From positions 1,612,001 to 1,676,000 of the forward strand of contig NC_089182.1 in NCBI RefSeq assembly GCF_947507565.1: a stretch of 64,000 nucleotides of DNA, read 5' to 3'. Positions 46,085-60,300 of the stretch are shown here, piece by piece. The notes under the pieces are model-generated. The model was not told the origin of the DNA and made no database searches. It saw nothing but the letters and a program-made list of their open reading frames with translations. The stretch's first letter is position 1. Each line of letters begins with the position of its first letter. Both the position numbers and the translations under genes were made by a program. The DNA is from Oscarella lobularis (lineage: Eukaryota > Porifera > Homoscleromorpha > Homosclerophorida > Oscarellidae).

Positions 46085-49000
46085 ATGCCTCGAGGAAAGG
46101 GACGTCGAAAACTTCGTCGCGACGACGAAACGAGGGAACTTCGTGACGTATCGAGTCAATTGGAAACCGTACGAGTGATAGCGATACAAATCGAACCTAA
46201 AACGCGCGCCTGTAGGTGAACAGTGCTGAAATCGTGAAATTCTCCGACATTCCTCTATCGAAAAAATCATTAGACGGTCGGTATTAGGATAAACAAAACT
46301 TACTATTCTATTCGACTTCGTCGCGAAGGCCTACGAGAGTCCGGGTATTCGGAAGTAACAGAAATTCAGCGCGAAGCGATTCCATTGGCTCTTCAAGGGC
46401 GCGACGTGTTAGGAGCCGCCAAAACTGGATCCGGGAAAACGCTGGCATTTCTGATCCCAGTATTCTCATTATTTTACTTATTGGACTATTTTTTTGTCAA
46501 TAATTAAATAGGTGTTGGAACGACTTTGGGCTGGTCAGTGGACTCCGCTGGATGGAGTCGTTGCATTGATTATATCGCCTACGAGAGAATTGGTAAATAT
46601 ATTAATAATTTAATTTTGTATTTAATTTTCTTTGGATAGGCGTATCAAATTTTCGAGGTTCTTTGCAAAGTTGGTAAGAATCACGATTTTTCAGGCGGAC
46701 TTGTAATTGGAGGAAAAGTGGGTGTAACATAAACAATTAATTAACTAAAGAACTTGATGTTCTAATTAGAACTTGAAAGAGGAGCAAGAGCGAATTCAAA
46801 AGACAAATATTTTAGTTTGCACTCCGGGACGTCTTCTCCAGCACATGGATCAAACAGCTCACTTCTACTGTGACAATTTGCAACTACTGGGTAACGCAAT
46901 AAAATCTTAATTAATTCATTAATTAGTTAAATGGCAGTCATTATTATTATGCTTATTCTTATTAGTTTTGGATGAAGCGGATCGGATTTTGGATTTGGGG
47001 TTTTCTCATGCAATCAATGCAATTATTGAGAATTTGCCCAAGAAAAGGCAAACCCTTCTTTTTTCAGCGACGCAGACGAGGTAAACGCGTCCAGATTGTA
47101 AATTTATTTATTATCTTAATTAATAATAGGTCTGTTCGGGATTTGGCGAGATTGAGTCTGAGGGATCCTGAATACGTGTCTGTTCATGAAAACGCTCGCT
47201 TTAGCACGCCACATCAGCTGAAACAAGTGAGTAAAAGGGATCATTAATTAATTAACTTATTTTTCTTGTTGTTTTTAGAAATATATTGTCTGCGATTTGC
47301 CTGAAAAATTAAACGTTCTCTTTTCGTTTTTGAAAAGTCACACCAAACTGAAATTGCTCATATTTTTATCAAGTTGCAAACAGGTATGACTTGGGGGAGG
47401 GAGATTCTGTACCGCGATCAATCACGTTCTAATGCAGGTGAAATTTGTCTATGAAACGTTTCGTCGACTGAGACCCGGATTACCGATCATGGCCCTTTAC
47501 GGAAGACAAAAGCAATTGAAGAGAATGGCAATTTACGAAGACTTTTGCCGGCGAAGTGCTGCTGCACTATTTGCCACAGATGTAGCAGCGCGAGGCCTTG
47601 GCAAGACAAAGAGAATCAGAGAAAATAATCATTGACATATGTATGTACCAGATTTTCCCGCCGTTCATTGGGTTGTTCAAGTAGACTGTCCCGAAAATGT
47701 TGACACCTATATTCATAGAGTTGGCAGGACTGCTAGGTGCTTGGATAGTCGGATTCTAATTTAGATTTGAATTTGAACGAGGTAATTATGCTTTAGATAT
47801 GAAAAAGATGGTCAAGCTTTATTAATTCTTATGCCTTCGGAATCGGAAGGAATGCTCAAGGTATCCTATTTCTTTATTGACTATTATTTTTGATTAATTG
47901 ATGAGTCGATTTTGAAGGTTCTTGAAGAAAAACGAATTCCTATTGAAGAAATTCAGTCAGAAACATTCAAATATAATTCCTATTGATTTATGTTGATGAA
48001 CTAGGATTAATCCTAAAAAGGTTTTTTCCGTGACGTCAAAATTGGCTGCGTTTTGCGCGCAGGACACCGAAATGAAGCACTGGGCACAGAGAGTATGTAT
48101 TGAGGATTGTTTGCATCTCTAATTAGCTTTGCAATATCTAGACTTTTGTTACGTATTTGAAATCCGTTTATCTTCAATCAAATAAGGACATTTTTAATAT
48201 TGAAAAATTGCCAACTGACGAATTTGCTTTGTGAGTTACGTTTGTTTTTGAATATAATGCTATTAATTTTAATTTTTATATAGGTCACTTGGACTGTCAG
48301 CTGCTCCAAAAATTCGATTTAAAAAGGTAATGTTTTTTAGAATGAATAGTAGAACATAATCGAACTTTTCTAGGAGTCCACTAGGCACGATGTCTGTAAA
48401 TTTGATTTTTGTGGTGACGACGACGATGAGGAAGACGATGAGGATACGGAACTTTTAAAATTGAAGCCGGTCTCAGCCACTGAACTTACAGAAACTGAAG
48501 ACTTCTTTGATGATGATGAGCCTCCCAGAGACAACGTCAGGAAGAAGACGAAAGGAAGTGCTATCAAAGCTGTCACACGTGTTCAAGCGGCGAAGAAATT
48601 AAAACGAAAACGTGTACAGTTAAATACAAAGATTGTTTTTGATGAAGAGGGACAGGTAAGAGATGTAGCATCGCTGCATTTATTTATTTATGTTTATAAT
48701 AGGTTTTGATGGAAATGAAATGTGGTGGCGAAGAAGACAGCGGTGGTATTGATGTTGCAGAGGCGGAGAGCGGTTTGAGGAAAGCGGATCGAGATGACGT
48801 GGACAGAGAGAGGGAAAGAGTCAAGGCAAAACATAAGGTAAGAAGTGTAAATGAACGAGTGAATAAATTATTATAATTAATTAACTTGGGTTGGCAGGCT
48901 CAGAAGAAAAGAAAGAGAAGGCACGATAATAGTGATAACGATGAAGAAAAAGAAACCTCCGGGTAATGTGATTATAAAATTGATAAATTAATAAATTATT

Positions 49001-49091
49001 GATCAATTTTTGAAGTAGTAAAAAGAAATTGGTGTCGTCGGATGAAGGCAATCTTGAGCAGCTAGCACTCAAACTATTATCCAATACTTGA
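46085..49091 (+). CDS. DDX10: DEAD-box RNA helicase DDX10/Dbp4
   Basis: Nucleolar ATP-dependent helicase of small-subunit rRNA processing. Start [15 protein letters not shown]. Motifs in order: Q motif ([14 protein letters not shown]), AAKTGSGKT (Walker A), [31 protein letters not shown] (DEAD), [32 protein letters not shown] and [10 protein letters not shown]. The tail after 48.4 kb has an acidic run ([12 protein letters not shown]) and basic stretches, ending [12 protein letters not shown] before TGA 49089-49091, as in DDX10. The intron at 47601-47651 appears to be GC-AG, since the frame RGL-D-FPAV is kept only by donor gcaaga. Confidence 0.95.
47601..47651 (+). other. Probable GC-AG intron in DDX10
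   Basis: Exon ...GGC CTT G, donor gcaagac, acceptor accag, exon AT TTT CCC restores the invariant ARGLDFP motif. No GT donor nearby does so. Confidence 0.75.
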
Positions 49092-49190
49092 ATTTATTAC
49101 CAGTATCGATTCGTTGACGTTTTTCCTAATCCGGGGACGCTCGACAGGAATTCCCGACTGCGGGCTCGGAGAAAGAATCAAGAAGAGGAA

Positions 49191-52100
49191 TGTCTCAACA
49201 ACCTCGCGTGGTAAAGCGAATGCAGCGTCAACCCGGTGAGACAGAAAACGAAATCGCAAGCACCGAGCAAACGTTTGGGTCCGCGCGTGCCTAGGAGTCG
49301 ACGTGGCAAGTTTCGTTGACCTTCGAGGAGGTAAGAGCCAATGGGAATCGATCGATAGAAACTAAGCGAATGCCCACGATCGTATTACGAGCCGATTTCT
49401 TCGCTTTTCGCGCTCAGGTTTCGACGAGAATCTGAAAGAGGTCGCCGTCAACGTCAGCGCGCCTGATGCGAGCGTTGCCGTGACGCGAAAAATCGCACTA
49501 TTCAATGCATTCGTTCGAGTAGGCACCGCCCACGCATCTGCTATCGACGTCGTTTTTCTTTACGCGCTTGGCGTAGTTCTTGCAACGATCTCGAATAGAC
49601 GCCGTCGATCAATATTGTATTGACGAGTTTCTCGTTAGGTAAACGGGTTGGGCGCCTGTTCGATTTAGCGAGATTTTGTGTGTTTGTGCGCGCGCGTTAG
49701 CATACGAAAGTGTCTCGTTCACGGAAATAAAGCGGTTCGCGCGGGCGCGATACGATCGCTACGATATCTGCTCAATTCGAGAGCCTTCTTTGATCTTCTT
49801 CTTCAAATGAAAATCGATTTGTTCGTGATGAAGTAAGCCGGCCGAGAGAAAATTTCAAAATATTTTCCACCAATTATCTTCGATACTTAGATCTCTTGAT
49901 ACTTTGGATTCGAGACCGGTGGAGCGAGTGCAAGCTCTCAGATTGGTTCGCAAGGTGAGACGTTTGTACAGGAAGTCAAATGATTTCTGACGTCATAAAT
50001 CAGGTTTTGAGTGTTTGTCCTGATTTGATGCCGCGCTCTTTGACTGTGAGTCTCGTGGCGGCGGCGGAGGGATTCAGCCATGATGATAAAATGGCTGGTG
50101 CTGCCTTGGAAACGCTCGCTGAACTAGGTTCATCTAATAAATCGATGCTAATTAATGGATAATTAGTATTGATTCTAGCGCTTCTCAATCCGTCAATTGT
50201 TGCGTTTCATCGTGGATTCAAAGCAATTCTTCGTGGCGTTATAGAGTGCCAAGTAAGAGAGTACATAGTCCCTGTGTTCTTTTTTTAATTAAATACATAA
50301 TGAAATAGTCTGCAGCCATGACCGAGTCTCTCCTCTGCACGATTCTCTATCTTCTCAATCATCCCCAAACGCGTTGCTACATTCGTCCTCACACAGATCT
50401 GGAGGTATGCAATATGTTATCCATATAATATTAAATTGGGTTTATATTGTATTCATGAAGACAATTGTTGCTCCGTTTACTGATCTTCATTATCGACACA
50501 GACCTGAAACTGGTCCTCAACAAGAAAACAAGTAATTTATATTCGCTATTTATTTATTTATTTATTATCTAATACTAAACAATGATTAGGGAAGATCATC
50601 AAGTTCATTTATTTTCAGCTCGAACGGCTGTCGTTACAATGCTTCGCTGTTGGGCTGGTCAGTGTGACCACGCCCCTCTTTAATTAATTAGAATGCATTA
50701 TCATTGCTTTAGGATTGGTTTGTTTCTGTGATCCGAGTGGGTGGGGAATAAGCTCCTTCGTGGGCGTGTTGCAATTGCCGTGTTCTCTTGTGCAGGTAAC
50801 AATAAAATAATTCACTAGAAACAGAAACAATATAACTAGTTAATAATTGTTATTTTTAGAGAAATATAATGGAAGTATTGTTTGACTTGTTCAAATTGAA
50901 CATTCCCGAATGGACAGACGATTTCGACGCAGCGCTCGCGAGCACCGGTATATTGTTATAATTGTCTAGTATCATTTTAGTAATTCTTTCTTCTTCTTCA
51001 AGATCCTCGTAGAAAAAGTGAATTGTGGCGACTCGAAGAGGAGTGGGTGATTGAAGAGGCAAAGCACATCCTACCAAAACTCACCAAAGGACGGTCAGAA
51101 ATTTAAATAAATAATTAAATGTATAATTCATCTGCTTCTTTAGCACTAATTTATTAACTTGCTATCTTGCTCTTCTGCTAACGACGTTTATAAACGCCGG
51201 TCTTCTAGAAGTGAAGCACATATGCACTTTTTCCTCCAGTGACGTCACCTATTTTCACTTTCTCACAGAAATTAGTAATTGCGGCTAAATCGGAAGACAA
51301 GTTAATTTCGACTCAAGCGACTATTCTTCTAGGAGAATTATTACATCTAGTGAACATATTATAATAATTGTTTATAGATAGAGATAGAATTTCGTATATG
51401 TAGGCTAACAAAATTCTGCCACCTGAATATGCAGCCCAGACGCACTGCCTTCCCTCTCTCATGGAAGTTGCTACGTCATTTCAATCAAGTCCAGCCGAAA
51501 GGAAGTGGGTCGTGCTGATAGATTGACTTATGCTGATTGGTTTTTTTTAGTAAAGCAAGCGCTGTCGTTAGTTGTCTTGAAAAATTGCATCAGAAACGGA
51601 AAGCGAGGCCTTGGCCGAATAGTTTGTACTTGCAATTGACGCTGAGACACGTGAGAGGGAGAAAAATAATCAGCAAAAATTATCGAGTCATTAAAATATT
51701 TCAGTCGGGATGTTTCGAGCTGAAGGATGAATCCGTTACACTGTATCGACCGTCAGTTCAACATGTTCCATCAAAAGTGAAAATATATAAAATAGCGTGA
51801 TAATTATACGTTATAATTATTGCTATTTTTGTTAGGATAGCGATGAGGTCATGCTTGAAACGTTGTTGAGAGATTCGCTGGTGAGAATCACTACTGTGTC
51901 TTCAGATTCAGATGAAGCGGGCAACGATTAATTAATTAATTAAATAGGTTTTGAGCACAAAAGATTACACTCAGTGGAATTGGGATGTCATATCGACATT
52001 GCTCAAGGCATACATACAATACATAGATCAAGTAATCAGACCTATGATCAACATTTTTAGTCTCCACGAATTACCATGAAGAAGCTCGAAGAAACGTCTA

Positions 52101-55100
52101 CAACGAAGTTGATCCATTTCTCTTTTTTCTTTATCTATTGATCGATTAACTGACTTAGATTTACCAAGCGTCTTTGCTACTTTTATAAGCCGAGCAGCGG
52201 GCTCTTTTCCACAATCGAACTGACGCGTGAGAACGTGCAGAGATATTCGTCCGTTGGAGCCCAGCTGATGCACTTTGTTTTGACGGGAGACGAAGGCGTC
52301 AAATACTTAATGGACATACTATTGGAAATAAAAGAACATCTTGCAAAAGTGGCCAACTTATTCTGCGTGATAGAGAACGTATTTATATTTATTTTTTTAT
52401 TATAGATTTGTGATCAAGGAAGTCAGCCCGATTCGTCTCATCATCATCATCATTATTCTCATCAGGATGGCTTCTCTCTATTCGCCGTCTCTCACACCAT
52501 GACACGGGACTACTTTCTTCTCATTGGCCACCTTTCGTCCAATCTCGCTGGACTTCAAATCCTCAAAAAGACGAACATTTTTAATTAGTGAGATTGTCGC
52601 TTTGAATGTCCATGATGAATTATTTACTTTTTTCTTAGTTTTCTGACTTTGTGTGATCACTTGCACAGGCGAGACATCAATCAACTTGTGCTGACGAGCT
52701 TGGACTACAGTCAAGATGCATTGTGTAGAGTCGTTCTATCGAAACAGCTCACATTCATTGACATGGTAATCGATTGATCGATAGCGACTCCTTTCATGAA
52801 CTAATTATTCCTAATAGCCGACTCGCAAATATGCTACAATGTATATGCGCGTTCTATTGCGTGCACGTCTTCCCGCTTTCAAGGACTGGGGAATTCCTCT
52901 AATCATCACTCAAGTAATTGATTAATTTTTTATATTTTTATCTTATGCTTTTGTGTAGCTCTACGATCCTGACGAGTCGATTAGCAATGATGCTCTCGAT
53001 ATTCTGGATGAAGCCTGTGACGTTCCTGTATGATGGCGTATTATCTCTTTTATGTAGCGAATCATGATGTATGTGTCTATTTATTTAGTCTTATTGTAGC
53101 ACAGTTGTGCTCAATTTTCCTGCTCTTCTTCATCTTGGACCGCGAGGGACTTCATTATTAACAAGGTATTGAATTGATGGTGTATATTGAGAATGCTGTT
53201 TTTAGAATTTTTATTATTAGATTTTTGTCAGCCAATAGGGGTCTTTGGCTTTTAAAGGGATCCGACTTCATTGATCAAGAAATGGATAAATGGCTTACTG
53301 TATTGAATCGTAAATAATTAATTTGAAAAAAGACTAATACCAATACTTAGGATTTCAACAAGCGTTACGTTGGCGTGGTAGAACAAAGGCTTTCCTCATT
53401 TCTCTCTTCCTATTGGCCATCGACGGAAGGAGTCTACACAAGAAGAAGTCAATTTCGGTTGGCAATACATAATCAATAAAAATTCTTAATCGTTTTAATT
53501 TTTGCTTAGATCGTACAGTAATTATGATATGTCCGTACCCGTGCACTTCTATGGGCAATTAGTTCAGCTCAAGGACGGCTGCCAACTTCTTCAGCAAAAG
53601 GTAAATTGAAAATAAATCATTATCAAGATAATTAAGAGCTTGATGAAATAAGCGTCATCTCGATTATCTCATCGAGTCATTGGATCAGCCATCTTTAGGC
53701 CAAGAACACGTTTTAGAGAAGAAAGCCGCTCTTTGGGCTCTGGTACACTGAAGCAATATGCAGTGGATAAATATTTCATTATTATTTAGGGTCACATTGG
53801 AACGTCTCATTGGGGCATGCAGATGCTATCAACTCGCGATATAGTCGAAAAGATAGTAAGAGTTGCCGAGAAAAGTCAAGTGATGTCACTGAAAGGGTAA
53901 AATCGAATTGACCGATAAGAATCTGTCATCTACATATAAATGTATTCGTAGCACGGCCTATTATTGCCTCTGTCTTTTGGCTCGAACAAAATTAGGCGCC
54001 GATTGTCTGCGCGACTTAGATTGGCTGCCAGTTTGCCATGCCAGCAACAACACGTGGCCCATCCTTGAAACGAGAACGGCGGCGGCGAGTCAAAGAGATT
54101 CTGAAGTGTTTTCCGACGAAGATGCGACCAGCATCTTTTTGGATGAGAGCGTGGAGCGACGGAGAGGAAGTCTCGGAACCGTTTTAGAATCGAAATCCCT
54201 AGTGCATTTTACGAAACGACCAAGAACGCTGACTGAGCAGAAGCAGTTGAGAAGTTTGGCGGAGTGGAAGGAGGAGAAGGTGACGCTATCCGGGAGACGA
54301 TCCAATCGGCCTGGAGTCTTGATGACGGAAGCAGAGAAACAGGCGAAGTGAGTTCTAGCGTTGGATTGGGTTAAAATAATTGACATTTTTAGCATGAAAT
54401 GGTTTTCTCGTCGCGCTTCATATACTGAAGTCATTACGGGAAGCGAGGAAGAGGCAGGAGGAAGGATAGGTAATGGAGGGCCTGGAGGAAGTGATGAGCG
54501 CAATATTTCATCGCAAACAAATGGTCAACGTGGTCAACCCAATTTTATTGATTTCATTGGCGTTGTATTGCCGAAAGATCTCAACTCATTCTACATGGTA
54601 AAAAACGAAAAAATTCGCCTAGATTTATTTGAATATTTTTATCGAATTTTAAGGTTTCTCCTTGTGGCTATGAAGGGTCGTGGCCGAGCGCTTTTCCACC
54701 AGAAATCGACGTGAAATTTGTAGATCGTTTAGAGAAGAAGAAGAGCGCGGTGGCATTGGATCAAAACGATGCAAATAGTGAAGATACCGATTGCAGCGAT
54801 TGCAGCGCGAGCAGCAGCAAATCAAAAAATCCATCCACGTCAGAACCAACAAGTGAACAGATTCGAAAAGAATTGATTCGATTGGTTGGCTGCCTTGGAA
54901 CGTCGGTAGGAAGTCGAGCAACGCAGCAAGGCCTCATGCTGTATAATATTATTTACACGCAAATTTTTTTATTAATTTCTTCTTTCTCTTTCTCTTTAGA
55001 TTGAAGGATCGGCATCCCAGAATTTTTACGAAGCCGTCTGTATTTGTTGATATATTAGAAATTCTTTCTTCTTATCATTTCAGCTTTGGAGCTCGTCGGT

Positions 55101-55351
55101 TTTGTTACGCCCTATTTGATATCGATTTCAACGCTGTAAGGTTTAGATACGTTGCTAATTAACAATGAATTAAATGATTTGATTTCGCCTAGTTCGTTCT
55201 TCCTCAAGACGCCGTCGCCTCGCCCAGCCCCTCTCCTGCATCGTCTTTGTTATCGTTACATAGCAACGGTGACGTAAAAGACGCGCTGTCACAGAAACGA
55301 AAGCGCATGACTACCCCAGAAATGTTGAAGACAGTGAAAGAAGAAAAATAG
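49191..55351 (+). CDS. RICTOR: RICTOR, mTORC2 scaffold subunit
   Basis: Scaffold of mTOR complex 2, which phosphorylates AKT-type kinases. Recognisable segments: FDENLKEVAVNV (49430) near the N-terminus; MPRSLTVSLVAAAEG (50030); KDWGIPLIITQLYDPDESIS (52890-52985) followed by NDALDILDEACD; VVLNFPALLHLGPRG (53105-53155); VHFYGQLVQLKDGCQLLQQK (53540-53600); GHIGTSHWGMQML (53790-53825); and YYCLCLLARTKLGADCLRDL (53955-54015). These follow the order in animal RICTOR. A poly-His run is at 52440-52460. The C-terminal part after 54.1 kb is short and poorly conserved, ending LKTVKEEK at TAG 55349-55351. The first exon is uncertain: the ATG at 49191 does not lie in frame with the exon that ends LRG (49331), so a splice or another start is needed. 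Confidence 0.85.
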
Positions 55352-55543
55352 AAAACGATAATTTTTTGTTCATAAAAATGTATTTTATTGCACAATCATC
55401 ACAGCTGTAGAGGAGAATTTCTCGTGGAGAAGAATTTTGATACAGTAGTAACCTAGACGTCATATAATTGCACGACAAATGCAATTTAGTGCAAAATGAA
55501 AAGGAATAAACTGACGTGACGTCATCGGAGACGCGCACGCGAA

Positions 55544-57230
55544 ATGAACTTCCGCGACGTTTTTGCGCGACAGATCGGGCTCGATCCGCCGTGGGCTTTG
55601 CCTCGTTGCGTCGAGGATCGGAAGACGCGTAGCATAGACCTAAGCAAGACAAAGGACGTGCAAATTTATCACACGAAAGGCGTCCTCTGTCTCGATCTCG
55701 ATCCCGTCGACGCCAGATAGTAGGCCGAAGCGAATTCTTGCTCGCGCGCGACTCGAATTTATTTGCCAGCTTATTATCTGGCGGCGCGGACGCGGCAATA
55801 GCGATCTACGACACGAGAAACGTGCGCGGCGAGAAAACATTCAAAGCCGAAGTCGAATACACGATTCCGGGAAAGTAAGTCATGATAGTGCGATGCTAAA
55901 AACTCCACTATTCGCGTTGAATGTTTTTAGACGACCTCCGGGACATAATTATAGCGTCAATTCGATTCAGTGGTATCCCCATGATACAGGAATGTTTATT
56001 AGCAGTTCATCTGACAAGTCATTAAAAATTTGGGATGCCAATAGACTCATGGTAAAGAGACGCAAGGAAAGAAAATATGATTAGCTTTACAAGTTGTGAC
56101 TACTAAAGGTTGCTGAGCAATTTCTATTTTCTGGTCCAGTCTACTGTCATCACTTGTCACCGGTGCCAAGCAAAAGTTGTCTTATAGCAGGTATTGATTT
56201 TTGTGATCGTTTAATTAATTATGCTTTTGCTGTATTTTTTATGATTAGTTGGTAGTGAGGAAACGTTTGTGACGTTGTGCGATATAAAATCGGGCTCTCA
56301 GACTCACATACTGAGAGGCCACGACGATTCTGTCCAATCGGTGTGCTGGTCACCGAGAAACGAATATTTTCTGCTCTCCGGAGGGTGAGAGAGAATGCAT
56401 TGAATTTTAGAATATTATTATTATTATTATTATTATTGACAGTTGTGACAACCGCATATTATTATGGGACATTAGAAAATCCAAGAGCTGTTTAGCGTCA
56501 TTGGACCAATACAATGGTAAAAAAGCAAGTGACAATCCCTCTCTTGGTATAAGAAAAAAAGCCTATATATTTAGTCAATGTAATAATTTTTTATTACTTT
56601 AGGTTGCATTGCTCATAATGGTGGAGTAAATGGTCTTCACTTTCTCCCGGATGGTCTGCATCTTCTAAGCTATGGAACAGATCATCGAATTCGGCTCTGG
56701 GACGTTTACTCCTTCAAAAATACTCTAGTAAGATTTTAATTAATCTAATATAATAATAATTTTATAGAAAATTATAGGTGAACTATGGGAGAGTAAAAAA
56801 TCCTGGATGGAAGAAGCATTGCCAGTTGGCCGTGTCTTCCTGCCAAAATCCGGGTTACGTTTTTGTGCCAAGCACAACGTCAATACAAGTCTTTGATATT
56901 CATCGCGGTAAAAAGATTAAGCTTCTAAAGGGTCATTTCAACGCGGTGAATTGCTGTATATTCAACTCTAATAAACAGGTAGAGTTTATCTATAGGATTA
57001 GCTAATTAGAATTTCAATATTTTTATAGGAACTATTTAGTGGAAGCGTAGACTGTAATATATTAGTTTGGGACGCCAAATCTGCTGATTCCGATTCTACA
57101 GTGAGATATCAATTAAATTATATTTCTCAATCGATTCTATGGGCTGTTTCTATAGCCTGAAAAAGAAGAGAATCTGCACCAGCCCAACCCTTTTTTTGGA
57201 GACACGTGGAGCGACGATGATGAGGACTAA
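55544..57230 (+). CDS. ERCC8: WD40 protein CSA, transcription-coupled repair
   Basis: Substrate receptor of the DDB1-CUL4 ubiquitin ligase acting at stalled RNA polymerase II. Start [18 protein letters not shown] blades: [11 protein letters not shown]...[31 protein letters not shown]...[29 protein letters not shown]...[34 protein letters not shown] followed by [24 protein letters not shown]...[15 protein letters not shown]. The last exon (from about 57156) gives an acidic tail ending DTWSDDDED before TAA 57228-57230. This length and tail fit CSA. Confidence 0.93.
56413..56437. repeat. (ATT)n microsatellite in an ERCC8 intron
   Basis: About eight trinucleotide units lie in the intron before CDNRILLWD. 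Confidence 0.9.
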
Positions 57231-57336
57231 TATAGTGCACGCGTGGACGACCATCACGTGCGATGGCGCGTTCGACGTTAGGGAATTAAGAGCGTGCCCG
57301 TATAAGAAGAATCGCCCTCTTCACGCCCACTCGACC

Positions 57337-60300
57337 ATGACGCTGTTCCACCTTCTTCTCTTCGTTCTTTTATCATTCTTTTGTGGAATTAGATCGCACG
57401 AACTTGATTTGAACGGTCCGCACACAGCTGGAAGCGAATTTCGAACAGAATTCTACGTTGGGGGCGTGCCAGTTCGACTCGCGTCCGAATCGGCGACCCT
57501 ACGAAACAAGAAAGCATCGATGAATGACACCCTTCGCTGCTTCGACATCGTCCGAAGCAAAAACACGTCAAAAAGCGCTCTGGGCGACGTAATCGCGTGG
57601 TCACGTGATCCACCCATTGAGGTGAGGTCAGACGAGCCGAATCGGCTTCGCTTTTCGAATTTCACGAACGCGAGCGACGCGATCGATTACATAAAGACCC
57701 TTCGATATCGATGCAACGTCACGCAATGCCCCGAAAACGACGAAAGCCGTCTTCACTTCAGGAAGTGCGACGAGGGGCGTGGCCTATTAGGAACCGCTCT
57801 CATATGGATAACAGATCGACCTAAAGTGACGTCGACGACAGAACGCGTTCGATTTGTAGAGCAAGACGATCCAGTGGCGATTGGGACGAACGTTAGCGTT
57901 AGTGCGAATAGGCGGTCGGGAATACGTTTCGTTCATATTCGTCTCGAAAATATTTCGGATGGAAATAACGAGGATTTGATATTTGGAAATAATAGTTCGT
58001 TTTTCAATGTGACGTTGACGAGGACAAGACAAAGGGATGGCCTTGCTATTGTGGCGACATTTCGCGCATATGGAAGTGAGAAAGATTGTGTTGAAATATT
58101 GAAAAATCTCTCGTATTCTAATGCTGCTAAGGAGCCCAATGCAACAGAGCGAATTGTGCGAATAATTGTCAATAATGGAAAATTCAGCAGTCTTCCTTTT
58201 GATCTCAAAATTGATGTTCAACTTACGAATGACAACAAATTGAAAATAAGTCAAATTCCAACTGAAATTTACCGAAATTTCACCGGTGAAAATCGAGTTA
58301 TAAATCTGGCCGAATCAGCACTTTTGACTCGATCAGATCCCACTGACGAGTTTCCCGTCTATCGCGGTTATGTGTCACTAAACTACACTGATTCCACGTG
58401 GCTACGAGATCCCCTAACCAATTTGACGTGTCACTCAAAGACGACAACGCACGCCAAACTGTCCGCGTGCACAAACTTGAATTCAGTTGTCGATTTAGTA
58501 TCAAAAGCTGCTCTGTTTGGGCCGCACATGAGTATGCACGATGGAATATCGTACATTGAGTTCGCAAAAGCGAACTTTTTTGCTACGCTTGGCTCTAATC
58601 AATTTCCGGTATCGGCTCCTTGGGCGTTCACTTTTTGGATTAAGTTTGGTTCCGTTGATAATTTTCTCAGTATGGAAATGAAAGATTCGACTTTGGTGTT
58701 TGCTGCTAAAGTCGACTTGAGGAAGTTTGAATTGAAATACTTTTCACGAAATGGATTGGAAGTCAATGTCACGTTTGATTTTGGATTGCAAGAATTTGAC
58801 CTTAACGCGTGGCAAAATTTTATTCTTTCCAACGACGGAACGGACATAAAACTATTTGCAAATGGCAACCACATCAAGGTTAATAAATATATAAATATTA
58901 TTAATAATTACAGAGTTTTAACTATTTATTTTAGAGTGATGCGGTTCTGACTGCTATGCGTTATGCTAGTGGAAGCGTTCGACTGTTCGCTGGAGTGGGA
59001 AATGACGCATCGCTTCTCTTATCCAGTTTTTCTGTCATAGACAAATCCATCGAAACGTTGGAGGCAAGATGCATATTCGGCTGTGAAGAACAACTTCATA
59101 TTAATGAAGACAGGATATCGTCAGAGGCTTTAGAAGAACTCAAGGTAAAAAACACTGCTCGAAGAATCAATTATAGAGTAACGTGATTGATTTAGCCTTT
59201 TCTCATTGACGGAGGCCAAAGCATTACTGCTTCTGGCCCTGCTTCGCTCTCGTCCTATACATCTCTACTGCGCAGTCTTCAGTACGTCAATTTTGCCGCA
59301 AATCCGAACCAATCCCCACGGCAAATTAATTTCCAAGTATCGGACACAAAATACCACGTGTCCCACACAACCCATCTGATGCACCTGTGCAATAAATGCG
59401 GCAGCAACGTGACGTGCGTTATTAATGCGAATAACTCTCCTGAATGCCAATGCTCGTCGCCTGATCTTCATTATGACAGTGTCGCAACGCAGTGTTTGCC
59501 ACCTGACAATTGCAGTCGCTGTCCTGATAGATCCCAATGCATTCGAATTCGACCAACTCACGTTCGCTGTAAATGCGAGCTTGGTTTTGCCATGAGCGAA
59601 AATATGGAGTGCATCAACGTGGATGACTGCCTAAGAGATGAGTGTCAAAACGGTGCCACTTGCGTCGATAAAGTGAACGGATATGAGTGTCAGTGCCCCG
59701 ACTACTATTCCGGAACATTTTGCGAGCAAAACAACGATCCATGCAACGGAGACGTGTGTCAAAATAATGGCACCTGCTCTCGTGACAATAGCAAGGAAAG
59801 ATATAGCTGTACTAATTGCCAAAACGGTTACGGCGGAAAAAATTGCACGCAAAATCTGGGATGCCTTGCATTTCGGTGCAAGAACAACGGAACTTGTGAC
59901 AACAACACTCACACGTGCTCTTGTCTCAAAGGTTTTAGCGGAGATTCTTGCCAAGAAAAAGAGAAAACTACTGCTTGTATGCTGAGAATATTTTATAATT
60001 CCACAACAATTTTCTTTCTCTTCTTAGGGACGACAACGGTGATCGTGATTGTGGTCATTTCTGGTGGAATGCTACTCGTTTTCATTGGTCTTCTTATCGT
60101 TCTCGCGGTATTCCTTATTCGAAAGAGAAAAGCGAGTGTTTTGAAAGTCGAAGGCAAGCGAAGGTAACGCTTCCTCTTACTGTATAGCATCTACTACTAA
60201 TAATGATTCATTATCGTTTAGGCAACGTTTTCGATATAGCCAGTACTCGGTTGAAACTCGAGGATCGTCAATGGAAAAACGACAGAAATCCAAAACATCC

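Noticed and set aside
48370-48576. Ser-rich minus-strand ORF
   Set aside because: Shadow of the acidic Asp/Glu run of DDX10.
57139-57336. Earlier start (57139) of the LamG/EGF receptor
   Set aside because: It overlaps the last ERCC8 exon; the ATG at 57337 gives a proper signal peptide.
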